Of a stretch of DNA of 64,000 nucleotides, positions 48,561 through 61,479 are shown one piece after another (the first letter of the stretch is position 1; each line of letters opens with the position of its first letter). This stretch comes from Blasia pusilla (lineage: Eukaryota; Marchantiophyta; Marchantiopsida; Blasiales), in the NCBI GenBank assembly GCA_050084515.1, contig CM114273.1:15252001-15316000 (forward strand), in the 5' to 3' direction. Under the pieces are notes generated by a model, which was not told the origin of the DNA, did no database searches, and worked only from the letters and a program-made list of their open reading frames with translations. Made by a program: the position numbers and the translations under genes.

Positions 48561-51090
48561 GATGGTAACAGCAGTCAAGTTAGCGCTCGACAAGCGTCCA
48601 AATGATGGACCTGCACTTTGGTGGGGGAGAGCTAACACGAAAGTGTATTAGTATAATAATGAAGGTGACGAGATTAAATAGTAGACGTAATTACTGTAGA
48701 GGACTGAATTTCACCATACACTCATTAGGCTCGCAAGAGAAAGCATGTGATTAGCGTAATACGCGTATTTTTCAGAATCTACGTTTCTTGAAGTAATTAA
48801 AAAAGAAGATGGATAATCTCGGAAATAGGAGGAGAAAAGTAAGGAGAGCTTCCAATTATGTGCGGAGAGAAAACAAGGATGAGAGACGACACTAAAACAA
48901 CAAAAAAAAGTTTCGAAGTCATTAAAAAAAAAGGTTTAAAATTAGAATACGAGATAGGAATTGAAAAGAAAAGAAACAACTAGAATGAAGGAGGATGAGA
49001 GATTGCCTCCATGAGCTGAAAGCTTCCCTTAGCATCATATTGAGGGATCCGGAGGTTCGAATTTTATCATATCTTCGTGAACCCTCTCAGCTAAGTGTCA
49101 TTTTTGTTGGTGTTTGAATTAATTATGAAACTTGGTTACACCGGACGAGACTAATATAAACGAGTGATAAACTCCCTCTTTTTAAGTGACATGTGTCAAC
49201 CCTGGAGAATTCTCATAGGACGGATGTGTTCTAACGCCAAAGAGATTTCCTAAAATTTTTTCTTCTGATCCCATCCTCTTTTAAATACATAAATGAGAAG
49301 GAAAAAAAAAACTGAAAATGATGACCGCAGGGATGAATCACTGATGCGGACGACAAAGAGGAAGGACGCGCTTGAAGTCGACGGCTGCGCAGCAGAAGCC
49401 GAAGATTATGTTACGGTGAGATACGCGGCAATAATCACTATTGATCAGGGTTACAAAATGGAGGAAGGACGCGTAAATTTCATGAGTAGTACAAAACAAA
49501 TAAATGTGACTCCGAAGGACTATACTGTACGATTCTGAGCGGAGGGTAGGACTCCCCGTAGGACGCAACCACCTTTGAGAGCGAAACGAAAAGAAAACAC
49601 GGAGAAGTGCAGCGAACGCGAGACATGGAACCTTGCTTCGCATGCACGAGCAATCAGTGGGGAGGGATATGGCGCAGCGGTGCAGTGCGGGAGCTGTTGG
49701 ACCAGGTTCTCTCTCTGTGGGAGGGAGGAGAGATTGAGCGAGCGAAATTGTGCAGGCGGCGTTGGATGGCTGACGAGATCTGACAGTTAGCCGTCAGGGA
49801 TCCTCGTATCTCTGCCCTGAAACGGCAGGAGAAAGGCCGAAAAAAGAAAGAAAGCGGAGGAGATGGGAGATACGGTACAGGAGTTGCATGTGCGTACATT
49901 ACAGTAGTAGAGAGGAGCGCCCGGAGGATGAATCGATCCTCAACTTAACGTCTCTCCTCCTATTTGTGAATGAAGTATTGTTTCCGTTGTCTCGGATTCT
50001 CTCCCACCACCCGCATTTGGCGCACTTGCTGGGTGGATCTTTTCATTTTTATTTATACATCTGTCGTGCCATTCCAGCGCCGGGCTGGGCTGGGCTGGAC
50101 TGGACTGGACTGGACTTCGAGATCACACTGACACAAGGTGGGACGACGGACAGCTCGTGTGGTACACTTGGTGCGTATACTGTAGACGCTCTGTGCGCTA
50201 CATGTCTCGCGCGTGACAGACGCAATGGTTGGCGGTACTCCAGTACCATGCTAATCGAGAAATTGGGACGTATTTCATCCACCCCTTCGTCGAGTATCCA
50301 TCTCTGTTTAACGACCTGCGTGTTTCTTTCTTGTTTTTCTGGACCTGCGTGTTTCTTCCTTCTTCGTTCGCTCCCCGCCGGGACTGTCTGATCTGGTCTG
50401 GTCTGGCCTGGCCTGTGACTCTGTTGGCTGGGCTGCAGTCTGTCATTGCGCGCTCGTCTCGAGCTCACCGCTAGAGTCTGTTCAGCAGAATTTACGGGTG
50501 AGGGCGGGCGGAGGATGGTCAGCGAAGTCGCTCTGTAATCTAGTCTATTCTAGCCTGGTCTATTGGAATGTAGTCTAGTCTAGTGTATCATATCTTTTAT
50601 CGGCTTCCTCCTTCTCTTGCGGTGCGTAGGCGGCTCTGATGTTTTTCATGGCTCATCATGAAGCTCTCATCCTCGCCGCGCCTCAGGTTTCCTTACGCTT
50701 GGAGTCGGTCGGGCTGCGAGGCTCACTCGATGGTGAATGATAATCACAGGGCTACTCGCGTTTGAGTGATTTGTTTACATCAGCGTGCGGCTGCAAGGAG
50801 CTCTACATTGTCAGTGCACGGGCGCTTGGGTGAGGAGAAGCTGAACATTCTCTTCACAAGGAAAGTAGACAGCCAGGGTCATACTCAACAGGGTTGCGAC
50901 ATTGTCAGTGCAAGTAGTGTTGAAGAAATTCTCATTACCAGGGACAGCGGAGAACAAATATACGCATCGAAGGTTTGGGTAATTTGTGGTCTACGGCAAG
51001 TCGGCTTCTCGCATGCAACAACTCGCTGACTGGAATTCGGCAGCGGAGGAAGTAGATTCAACGGTTTGAAGGGACACAGATGCATTTATA
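48561..51090. other. Upstream region of the IRK-type gene with short simple repeats
   Basis: AT-rich to about 49.3 kb, then GC-richer toward the gene. Simple repeats: GGGCT/GGACT pentamers at 50,082-50,116, CTGGT/CTGGC pentamers at about 50,391-50,415 and CTAGT/CTATT words at about 50,537-50,587. At 48,990-49,110 a GAGGTTCGAATTTTATC phrase resembles a tRNA/SINE B box, without a convincing A box. Long ORFs at 49.6-50.5 kb occur on both strands and carry no domain. Leader and promoter probably lie in the last few hundred bases. Confidence 0.4.
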
Positions 51091-54000
51091 ATGGCAGCGG
51101 TGAGACATCAACGAGGTGCATTGGCGACCCGTCCAAACTTTTCTACTTCACAGCGAAAATTAAACGGAAGTCCTCTGGTGTATCTGTTGCCAACGCTTAT
51201 TCTCCTGGCAAGCGAAGCGGCCGGTGCGGTTCCGCTCATCAGCGACGATGTTATGGCTTTGCTTGTGTTCAAGACCGACGTGATTGACCCAAAATCCGCG
51301 TTGAGCTCGTGGAATGACATCGATGCGAACCCGTGCAGCTGGACCGGTGTAACCTGCAGTCCCAGCAGCGGCAGAGTGACTGACATAAACCTTACGGGTC
51401 TTTCTCTCTCTGGTACAATCGGGAGGGCGTTGGTGAAACTCGAACAGCTCCAAACGATCACTCTCGCATACAACAACTTCACGGGCGGTCTGAACGGGGA
51501 GCTCGCCCAAATAGCGGGCTTGCGAGTGTTGAACGTCAGTCACAACGCTCTTTCAGGTGCCATACCATCGGCCTTCGGCAGTGCGGGAAATCTCTACGCC
51601 TTCGATCTCTCCAACAACGCGTTCACCGGCACTTTGCCTCCGGAGCTCTTCTCGTTTAACTGTCAAAGTCTCAGGTACATTTCTGTATCTGCCAACTCTC
51701 TGGAGGGTGCTATCCCCACTTCCATTGGGTCATGCTTGGAGGTCCAAGCTCTCAACTTCTCTTACAATGCACTGTCGGGGAAGATTCCGGACGGCATATG
51801 GGCTCTGGAAAGCCTTCAAGACATCGACCTCTCGTTCAATTCACTTTCTGGTCAAGTCCCCGTGGGAGTAGGTTTCTTGAAAAACCTGACAAATTTGCGC
51901 CTCCAAAGCAACAACTTGTCCGGTGCAGTTCCGGCGGAAGTTGGGAATTGTGGTCTGTTACAGCACCTCGTTCTGAGCTACAACTCCTTCTCAGGTCCGC
52001 TTCCTCTTCAGCTTGGAAACTTGAGGTCACTGTCCTCGCTCATCATTCGTCAAAACCAACTGGCAGGCGACATACCCAGCTGGATTGCCAACATGACGAC
52101 ACTGAAAGAGCTTGATCTGGCGGCCAACTTTTTCGGCGGAGAGATCCCTTCTTTCTTCGGGCTTCTGCAGCAACTCGACTCCATCGACCTTAGCTTCAAC
52201 AACCTCACAGGAATTATCCCCAAGGAGCTAGTCGCTTTGAAAAGCCTGAAGTCTGTATATCTCCATAGCAACTCTCTCACAGGGGAGATCCCTGATTTTT
52301 CCTCCGAAGGCTGCGGAGCCCTCCAGATCCTGGATCTTTCTAGGAACCGCTTCTACGGCGCCGTCCCGATCCAACTTAGGCTCTGCTCCAACCTGCAGCA
52401 CATTGACTTTGGTGGGAACACTCTGTCCTCGTCTATTCCCGTGGAGTATGCGTCTCTTCCTCATCTGCAGTCTCTCGATCTCAGCGCGAATCAGCTGGTA
52501 GGAAATGTCCCAAGCGCCTTGGGCAACGCCGCGGTACTGCGGACTCTGCGTCTACACGGCAACACTCTTGCTGGCAGCGTTCCAGCGGAACTTGGCAACT
52601 GCACTTCTCTTGTGGACCTGTAAGTTCTCTACATTCACCACCCACACTGCTATCATCGAGTGGCTGTCGTAGCGAAACTCTCCGGACATGGAAATGTGTT
52701 TGAAGAGCACCGGAAATGCAACCCTGTATTAGATCTTTGGATCACTCTGGCATCTCTTCGGACCCCGTCTTCATTTGTTCAGCTCGAGTAGGACAAGTCT
52801 CACGCTTAGTGCAGCCTCTGGGTGGATGTAGATGCATGCAGTGAGAAGAGCTCTGAGTAAACTTGCAGGCGATGGATTTGTAGGGCATGTTTACTTTAAG
52901 CTTCTTGCAACAGACCACTACATACCTACCTCGCTCTGCTTGCGTGCTTAGTCCCGGACGTTTCGTCCACTCTAAGTTGATCATCCTACACCTCTTCAGT
53001 CCTTCATCTCTCCCTTCGTCACCATGATGTGCACCATCAGGAAGCTCTACCTCGTGATGGACGTGTGGAAGTCTTGCGGGTCGAGGAGAATCCTAATTGT
53101 ATCTGTCACTATTTTCACATAGCTTAGTTTTCTACTTCACGTTTAGGATGTGAAATATGCATCTGTGGCATCACTACGACAAAGGTCGTCGCATGTGAGA
53201 CTGGGCCGGACCAGTTTTCGTTGCACGTATTTCCATGGAACGTCGGTTCGATTGCCTCATCCGTGTTTTGTCTGAGAACTGAGCGAGTCTCGCTTAGGTA
53301 CTACAACGTTGTCGGTGATAGGAGTGTTGACTCATTTGACGGCTTTGTATTCTGAATTTAAATTTATCCGGAATGTTGGGCTTGAAACAGGAATATGGCG
53401 CAGAATAACTTGACGGGGAGCATACCAGAAGATTTAGGACGGCTGACAAACCTCTGGCTCTTGGATCTGTCCTACAATTTCTTGTCAGGCCAGATACCAG
53501 AGAATTTGGGGCGACTAGAGAGCCTCCAATGGATCGATGTTTCGCACAATCAACTGCAGGGTCCTATTCCCACATCTGGTATCTTCGCTCGTATGAACAC
53601 CACTGCATTTGGAGAGAACATGGGATTGTGCGGTGTAGCACTGAATGTTTCTTGCTCCACATTCCCGAACCCATTAATCATAGACCCAAATGATCCCAAT
53701 TCAATGCCAGGCACTCTGTCGCCCCTGTTTCGAAGCAAGCGGAGTCAGACTATTCTGAGTGTTTCGGCCATAACGGCCATTTCTGCTGCAGCTGCAATAG
53801 CTTTGGGCGTAATCATGGTGACGTTATTGAACATGTACGCCCAAACGAGGCGCAGGTCCAACATTTTTACACTTGATAGTGACCCGCAAACGCCATCCGC
53901 TGGTGAGATGGCCAATGCAAAACTGGTCATGTTTACTAGACGGTCTGACCCCAAGTCGGACGACTGGATGGCAAGTGCACATGCAATTCTTAACAAGGAT

Positions 54001-54846
54001 TGTGAGATCGGCCGTGGAGGTTTTGGTACAGTGTTCAAAGCAACTCTAGCACACGGAGAGACGGTTGCCGTGAAGAAACTTATGGTGGCTAGTCTTGTGA
54101 AATCCCAAGATGAATTTGAAAAGGTCGTGCATATGCTTGGAAACGTCAAGCATCCCAATATCGTAGGCCTTCAGGGCTACTACTGGACAGATCAATTGCA
54201 GCTGCTGGTCTATGACTACGTCCCCAACGGGAATCTGTACACCCAGCTGCATGAGAGGAGAGAAGACGAGGCTCCCTTGAGCTGGCGGATCAGATTCAGA
54301 ATAGCGCTAGGTTCTGCTCTCGGGCTTGCACATCTTCACCATGGATGCACTCCACAGATGATACACTACGATGTAAAGTCTAGCAACGTTCTGTTGGACG
54401 ACGAGTATGAAGCAAGAATATCAGACTATTCGTTGGCCAAGCTTCTACCCAAACTGGACACCTACGTGATGAGCAGCAAAATGCAGAGTGCACTGGGGTA
54501 CATGGCGCCAGAGTTCGCTTGTCAAAGCCTCAAGATCACGGAGAAATGTGACGTGTACGGGTTTGGTGTTTTGCTTCTAGAGCTGGTAACGGGCAGGAGG
54601 CCGGTCGAGTACATGGAGGATGATGTCGTCATCCTGTGTGATTTTGTACGCGCTCTGCTCGATGAAGGGCGGGCTCTGAGCTGTGTGGACTCTAGACTCA
54701 TGAGTTTCCCCGAAGATGAGGTGCTTCCCATCATCAAACTCGGTCTGATTTGCACTTCGCAGGTTCCCTCAAACAGGCCATCGATGGCCGAGGTTGTGCA
54801 AATTCTGGAGCTCATCAGGCCCCTTGTGGAGAGTAGAGGGTCGTGA
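51091..54846 (+). CDS. IRK/PXC2-type leucine-rich-repeat receptor kinase with an atypical kinase domain, two exons, 994 aa
   Basis: Plasma-membrane LRR receptor kinase resembling Arabidopsis IRK and PXC2, which act in vascular and root cell-division control (family knowledge). Exons 51091-52619 and 53391-54846 join in phase 2 across a GT-AG intron and total 2985 nt. Order: basic N-terminus plus hydrophobic signal anchor (about 28-47), LRRNT (DDVMALLVFKTDVIDPKSALSSW, CSWTGVTC), about 20 LRRs to about residue 570, a paired-Cys cap (GLCGVALNVSC), TM about 629-656, kinase from about 715. Glycine loop GRGGFG 717-722 and VAVKK (Lys738) are present. The HRD motif reads HYD (835-837) and DFG reads DYS (855-857); HY- and DY- substitutions are also found in IRK/PXC2, so this is a family trait and not decay. 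EKCDVYGFGVLLLELVTGRRPVEYMEDDVV is strongly family-like. Frame and splice sites are intact. Confidence 0.92.
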
Positions 54847-55985
54847 CGAATCGCATTTTGAGATCAGTTTCATATCCTTTTGAGCTTTTATTCCCATTGG
54901 ATGGACCATGTCCACCTTAATTACTCGCCTTTTGAGAGCTTTGGATCCGTGCCCCCGCAAATTTTGTGCAGCTTAGGTGACTAATCCCTAGATCGCACGA
55001 CTGATCCTTAGATCATTGTGGTGCTTGGGCTTTGAAGTGAGCAACTGGTCATGTGGTCCACACCACTAGTACCGATTCCACGTAGAATTAGAATCTTTGT
55101 CTGAACTTCTCTTTCAAAGCACATGCACCTCTATTAATTCACTGCCACCAGAAGTGGCTCTGCACGATACAGCAGACATTAGGTCTACAATTGCTGGTTT
55201 GTGTCCCCAAAGATTTGGAGGGTGTTGTTGTAGGTCCATCCTCGAAACTGTAAACTTTCGTGTACTTTCTACATCAGTTCATTGGTTTTCTGCGGAAGTT
55301 CTCTTATGCTGTTCCGATACCCAACTCTCTTGTGCTCATCTGCTGGGTTTCAAGGCTATTATTCTCTTCAATGTCAATGGATCCCCTGAACACTCTTCTG
55401 GCGCCTTAGTTGATGTCCTTAGCGCTGAATGTCGTCGTATCCCATTCAGGATCTGTGTCTGTCCTGCTATCCCACAGTGAATCCGTGTTTGGCTTTGCAC
55501 CGTCATACGCCATGGAGGTTGAAGGATTTATTGGTTGGCCTCGATTTGTCGAGTACGCCCATGCTCCGATCTGTGTGAACTTCGAAGTGAGGGTATGTCG
55601 AATGCACAAGTAGATCGATTTTCATCTCACGTGCCATGAGTTCTCAGCTGCCTCCTACCGAACGGTCGAGCTGGGACGTTCATGGAATCAAAAGTGTACC
55701 CTTCTGCGTTTTGTACATACCGGCTCCTACATGTACTCGAGTGACCTTGTCTCTATAAACGATGTATGTCCCGTTATGAAATCTTCCCATGACTACTCCC
55801 ATCGTCTCTCACGTGTGCGTGCCTCTGATTCCTCATTCTTCGAAACTTTTTCCATCTTCCGTTTTATATGTGCCGATACGAGATGGGCCGATACGAGATG
55901 GGGCTTTTCATCGTCTGAAAGACTCTTGATGACTTCGCGGAGAGACTGTGTTGGTGTCGACATATTTAGATCTAAATGTTGAGAT
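54847..55985. other. 3' flank of the IRK-type gene and spacer
   Basis: Short ORFs on both strands without domains. A 15-bp perfect tandem duplication (GCCGATACGAGATGG twice) lies at about 55,872-55,902. A likely 3' UTR begins after 54,846; no poly(A) signal was singled out. Confidence 0.35.
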
Positions 55986-55989
55986 CACC

Positions 55990-56883
55990 TCAGTCAGTCA
56001 CGACATTCTCCCCAAATTTGTGCGTGATAGCTCTCTGCGGGAGCCGCTCCTTATCGCTCAGGAGGGTGTTGATTTGGCGGTGTGGGTCAGAGCAGAACCG
56101 TGGAGCTTCTCCCCTGATCGATGATGAGTTCGTGGTGATCTCGGTCTCGGTCTCAATGAAGTCTGTCTTTGTCTTCCCCATTGAGCCGTCAGAATCCACC
56201 AGCAGCAACTCACGCTGTAAAGCGATGGCGCCGCTGGATCTGAGTCCTCACCCTGTCTTGTCTGTCTTCTTCTTCGTAAACCGATCGAGAGGGTTCAGGC
56301 TTTCGAGGCGTAGATGGATGGCTCCCAGTGTTACTCGTGCGTGCGTGTGGTGTATGCCTCTGACAGGATAGGCTTCAGGCAGACGCGCGAATGGTAACGT
56401 GTTTGAGGCCTTCGCACTTACGATGCCGGACACCGACTTCGAAATGGAGCCGCCACCGGAGCCAGTCCGGTGGGTCTTGCTTGGCAGCATCTTCGGAAGA
56501 TCTGCCGGTGGAGAGCAGAGCACTGCTTTTGGCCGACGGCCCGAGTGAGCGCGGATGAGCATGCATTCCTGGGCCGTTGTAGTTCCGATGCTTCCTGCAA
56601 CCGACAGCGAAGACGACGTCCTTCGTCTCCTGCTCGGCAAGGTCGCCGCCGCTCGTGGTCCGGAGTTGCGTTGTCGAAATGAGAGCCAGAGGCGCCGGAG
56701 TTTCTGCGTGCGAGAGCGAGCAATTTTAAGCGATTGTTGCTGTGATCGTTGGAAGGTCTCGTCCCAGTGGTCGCAAACCTCGAGGAGCAACTCTTTTGGA
56801 TGGGGAAGTTTCATGATCCGATATCTCTCCACTGCTGAAGACGCAAAGTCCAGGCCGCTAAAGATGTCACTTTTCTCTTGCAA
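55990..56883 (-). CDS. Unrecognised minus-strand ORF pair (211 + 72 codons, same frame)
   Basis: Minus 56883-56248 encodes about 211 residues: an acidic/hydrophobic start (FSGLDFASSAVERYRIMKL, then PKELLLEVCDHWDETFQRS) followed by a Ser/Arg-rich, probably disordered tail. One stop later, 56208-55990 continues in the same frame with DSDGSMGKTKTDFIETETE and ends THKFGENVVTD. The last codons before the first stop contain a good-looking donor (ACAG/GTGAGG) and a CTTTACAG acceptor lies just 37 nt on, but that span is too short for a normal intron and the phases do not join, so the break is unresolved. I do not recognise the protein. Base composition resembles the neighbouring receptor gene more than the AT-rich spacer. 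Confidence 0.35.
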
Positions 56884-59800
56884 TAGAAAAACTCTTGGTT
56901 CCCGGGAGTAGCCTATCTATCAAGTGACTAAGAGTTTTCGGTCCCTTGCTGTTTAAAGGGCGATTCTAAATCAACTTCAAAAGGTTCCAGATTTAATACG
57001 GGATTGAAATAGGAGATGAGTTTGGGAAATGAAAGTGCACTTTCCATTCAAGTCGTTTTTTTTCATGGCCATCTAGACTATCCACGAACGTGTTAATTAC
57101 TCTCTTCTCCACCCGTCGCAAATACCGGACATTGATTCATTGGAAGGTGGATTCGATGCTTTTTGGGAAGGTGGCGACACCTTCCCAAAGTTTCATCCAA
57201 GTTTTTAGCCCATGACTACAAACGGAAGAACTAGGGGCCATGAGGGGTAGTTAAGATAATGGAGGGAAGGGAGAGTTTCCTGATTTTTAATCTTACACTA
57301 GAGATATTTTTTTTGAATAGTTTTTTTTTTCATACATATCTATTTTTAAAATATCTTTCTTGGAAAAAATAAGGATGTGGGGCTTAAGAGGAAAAATCAT
57401 AGCTAAACTCGAAAAGTCATCCTAATTTGAGGAAGGTGGAAGTAACACAACAATCAACTCAAATTTTTGTATGAACTAGTTCAATGATTGGGCATAAAAC
57501 AAATTTCGTATAAACTTTCAATGAAAGGTTTTAACAAAAATATTGAATTAATTCTCTCAAAGTTTCCATCTTAATGGGAAAATTGAAAGAATTAATTTTG
57601 ACATTAGAAAAAGGTATATGTAAATAAGTCTTAGTAACCAAAATCAAGAGAACTTACTATTACATTCAAAAGGGATGAATCATCCACAAAATTTTACATC
57701 TAGTGGCCCCTAAAGCTGGAAACAATACTACAGATTCCTAGATGTACAATCATGTAATATCCTCTTCAATTGTTGAAGGTTTCAATCAAAGAAGAAAAGC
57801 ATCTATTTCTTCTTGCAACTAGACCTATGTTGCTTCAATATAGATGAGGTAAAACATCCAATTGCTTCTTTGAGGAAGTTGAGATGTATGGACTTCCAAA
57901 GATGACGCGTGTCACGGATTAAACTCTAGAAAATCCTCAAATGTTATTCTAATCCTAGAGAAGTTTATAAAGATATGGTAGTGGCAAGTAAAGTGTGCCA
58001 TATCCTCTACGTAGTGAGGTATGGCACACTTTATATGTAGTTTATGAGTGCCAGGTTTTTTTTAGTGAGAAAAAAAATTGACTCAACTTTGCATTTAGGA
58101 ATCTAAAGGAGGGAATACTTTTGAGGAGTGATCTTAAACAAGTATAAATGTTGGAACCAAAATATTGCCAAAATTTCCTTACTTTTGTAGGTCAATAACC
58201 ATTTTCCCCATGGAATTCATGGCATAGGTCAAGACAAGGGAAATGAATTTTGTGACACCACCTTAAAGAGTTATTTTTTGGATTAATTTCCCAAATTTTT
58301 GAAAAAAATTCGTGACTCGGATGCTTTTTTTTGCTGACATGATTTTATTTTGCTAGTATGAGAAACAGTTTGGTAACTTTCTCGACTTCACCTGCAAGTT
58401 TTCGGCCAATGCTCAATAACCTTTTTTGCACCTTCATATGGACCAATCCAACATGGATATGGGTCAACTTGATTTGCAATCCCTCGTCTATACAATTATT
58501 CAAGACCACCTTTTCAAGTTGCAATACAATCATTGATCGACGTGTGGCATTTAATTTGGACACAATTGTGAGATGTATGTTAAAATTAAAATTCAAGAAT
58601 ATTATGTGTATACGTCTAGGTATGTATGTATTTCTAGGTTGTACGACTTAACATTGTGCATTTCGCGGGCACACTAACTAATGTTGAGACTATTTCATAC
58701 CATACACTTCCAAAAAATAAGTCTATCTTTGTAGCTATGTCAGCCTACTTGAATTTGTAACTCTATTATTGTGTCCTATTGTACCATGCTTACCATGACT
58801 ATACAAGGACAATTCTTTGATTGGGGGGAAGGGGGGAGATATAACGAGGTAGACACACACTGAGTTTAAGTGTCAAGAGTGCAAAGACAACAAGAGAAGC
58901 TCATGTCTATTTTGTAGATGTGGAGTAGGACGTTGGAGATTGTAGTCGGATGTGACCCCCGAATGTCTAACTGAAATGGAGATAACTAGCATTGGAGAGC
59001 AAAATCGTAGATCCCACCCGCTTTTTTGAGTGAAGTAATAATTTAGACTTAGAAGCATATGGTAGGTCTCTAATTGATAAAAGGGGAGAAAAGATGGCTA
59101 CATCGGTTTGTGAGAGGGCATAGGAACTATTTCTATTTCACTATGAGGGATTTGGGTACATTGAAGGTCCTTGTATATGGTTCGATTTGGCTAATAATAT
59201 GAAAAATTTTCAATAACCCTTTAGGTTTTCAAACATGGAGAAATACTCAATTAAAAGGAGAAGGAAATAATGGTAGAGTTATTACATGGAGACTATGCAC
59301 CTATTATAGTCACGTAGAAAAAGAAGTATATTATGAAAAATTGATAGATAGGCACATGTGTGGAGATTACCCTCCTAGGAACCATGTTGTGCAGATACAC
59401 AACTCTACCCACATACATCAATTTTCATCAACACACGTCTATGATCAGTCTACCCTATGTATTATGGAATTTCCCCACATGAAGAATTGAAGAAATATCA
59501 AGAAGAGTCGATGTTTTAGATGTAAATCTGATTTTCCAATTTTTGGCTATGAATTTTATGAAGGGATACCACTATATTCACTCCCAATATGGCCTAGATA
59601 AATCATGCGTATCCATAGTGCTTACATCAAATAGATGTGAGTCAATACCAAAAAAAAGAAGTTTGACCCCAATATCAATTATAGCCCACTCTTAACTCAA
59701 GAAGATCCATGCTCAATACATTGGAATATCTTAACGGCAACATATCACAGATTCCACTCACAAGTATGATAATACATAAAAACAAGCCTTATTTGAATTA

Positions 59801-60626
59801 TAACCCCTCATTAATAACTCGATTGTAACATATGTATATATTACCCATCCATACTAGGTCATATAAGACATATTGCATATCCTCTCTCACCACAATCATA
59901 ACATATGATCCTCTCCATAAGATTGAAATTTAAGAACAACATGAGTGGGCCTCACATAAGAGGACATTCTATTGTGGCACATCTACTTAAGCCTACAAGG
60001 TCCAAGTGACATCATCAACTACGAAGGCACCTAAATAAGCGAGAAAATATATTGAAGATGACAACCTCTCAAAGAATGCCACTCAACATAAGGGGAGTAT
60101 GACCCACAATCCCTCAAGACCTCACTCTTTTCTTTCCTACCTATCTAAATTCACGAAAACTCTCATGTCTTTGAAAGGTAGGCATGAGGCGTTATGTTCC
60201 ACAATCCTAACATTGGAAGATCAAAATAACATGGTTTGGAAAGATAAGGTAAACCACAATGTGATTTGTTACTTTTAATGTATATGGCACAATATATCCA
60301 AGCTTAGTAGTGAAACATGCAGGTATCATGTCATATTTGGAAGATCACTAAAGTTCTACCGTATCAATGAAGTAGGGATTATTGATTTGTTCAAAGATGA
60401 CACTCACAATCACTTGGTAAAATGTGTGCATAGATTAGGATTTGTGGCTATCTTTTTTCATAAGATGTCCTTAGTTTTACGAGTTGTAAGAGTAAAATAT
60501 CACAATCCATAACTCAAAATGAGTATTTATTGGTAGAAATGTGAAAGCCACGTGATATATTCCAAATGGATAAGATAACTAGCATAGTTTCTTTATATGA
60601 AAGGGAAAATATGAGTCATATTATAT
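56884..60626. other. AT-rich spacer with a foldback and a dispersed short repeat
   Basis: 57,065-57,115 carries the short repeat (ATCCACGAACGTGTTAATTA, TTCTCCACCCG) shared with 33.4 and 40.3 kb. An imperfect foldback lies at 57,989-58,033: arms of 19 and 18 bp around an 8-nt loop with one bulge. No gene is supported. Confidence 0.45.
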
Positions 60627-60937
60627 TGTAATGATTTCCATATTGAAGACTAAGTTATAATCAAGCTCATCGAACACCCAAACTGCTACGAAGTAGAAAA
60701 GTTTAATCTTGGTGAGTAAATTAAGAACGATTATCTTAACTATGGTTAGTTAACTAGAATTATTATAACTCAATATTATGTTAAGGATTAGGGTTAGGAT
60801 TGCTTGTACATATCCTATATAATTGAGAAGAGGACCAACCTCCATCGATTCTCTCATTGCAAAATTTCTTTTTGCATGATGGTGTGTGAGTGTGAGAGTC
60901 GTATCCCATCAGTTATGGTTGTTTAGGAGTTTTCTAG
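60627..60937 (+). repeat. 5' LTR of a Ty1/copia element
   Basis: It matches the solo LTR at 37,278-37,599 phrase by phrase and contains CCTATATAATTGAGAAG (TATA-like) near 60,815. It is followed at once by a primer-binding site. It begins near TGTAATGATTT and ends near TTTCTAGA; the terminal CA expected from the other copy (TTTCCACA) is lost. Confidence 0.7.
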
Positions 60938-60938
60938 A

Positions 60939-60950
60939 TGGTATGAGAGC
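60939..60950 (+). promoter_or_regulatory. Primer-binding site for initiator Met-tRNA
   Basis: TGGTATGAGAGC differs by one base from the plant retrotransposon primer-binding site TGGTATCAGAGC (complement of the tRNA-iMet 3' end). It lies directly after the LTR, which fixes the element's orientation as plus. Confidence 0.75.
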
Positions 60951-61479
60951 AATAGAAGAACATGAATTGAAAGTCTTAGTGTTTGAGGAGAAAAGATAGG
61001 CAAATGAAGGCAGTTTGGGGCAAGGAAATCTCAATAAGAGCTGAATGGTAGACGATTTCAGATGGAGTTGTGACGGTGATAAAACTTTGGAGGCATTTCT
61101 TAGGGCTTTCCCGGTCGATTCAACAATCTCAGTCTCCATATGAATGAACTATGTGAAAAGCTAGTTCTAACCTTCTTGTGGAGTTCCTCAAGAGCTTTCC
61201 AAAAAATCCAAAATCCTTTGATTCTAACATTTTGAGCTCTTGCAATAGCAATTTTAGTGTAAGAAATTGCAACTAGTGAAGGAAAGTCGTGCAATTTGCT
61301 TTCTATGGTCAATTTCAACTAGTTCTTCCATATAGTTGGTCAAACTTGGAAAATTTTAGGTCAATTTTTATGTGGGAGTGGTCTATGCTTCAATTGGAGT
61401 AGTGAAGAGTCTGAAATAATGTTTTGTGAGTAAAATCGTTCTTCACGGAGTATTCCTTAACATCAATTAGAGGCGAGAA

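Noticed and set aside
49888-50474. Long overlapping ORFs on both strands upstream of the IRK-type gene
   Set aside because: Both strands are open at once because of GC-rich pentamer repeats; products are low-complexity with no domain.
51091-54846. IRK-type gene as a pseudogene because of HYD/DYS
   Set aside because: Both exons are open, splice sites are good, and comparable substitutions are typical of IRK/PXC2 relatives.
60780-60800. Telomere-like TTAGGGTTAGG
   Set aside because: Only about two units, and it lies inside the copia LTR shared with 37.4 kb, so it is part of the LTR and not an interstitial telomere.
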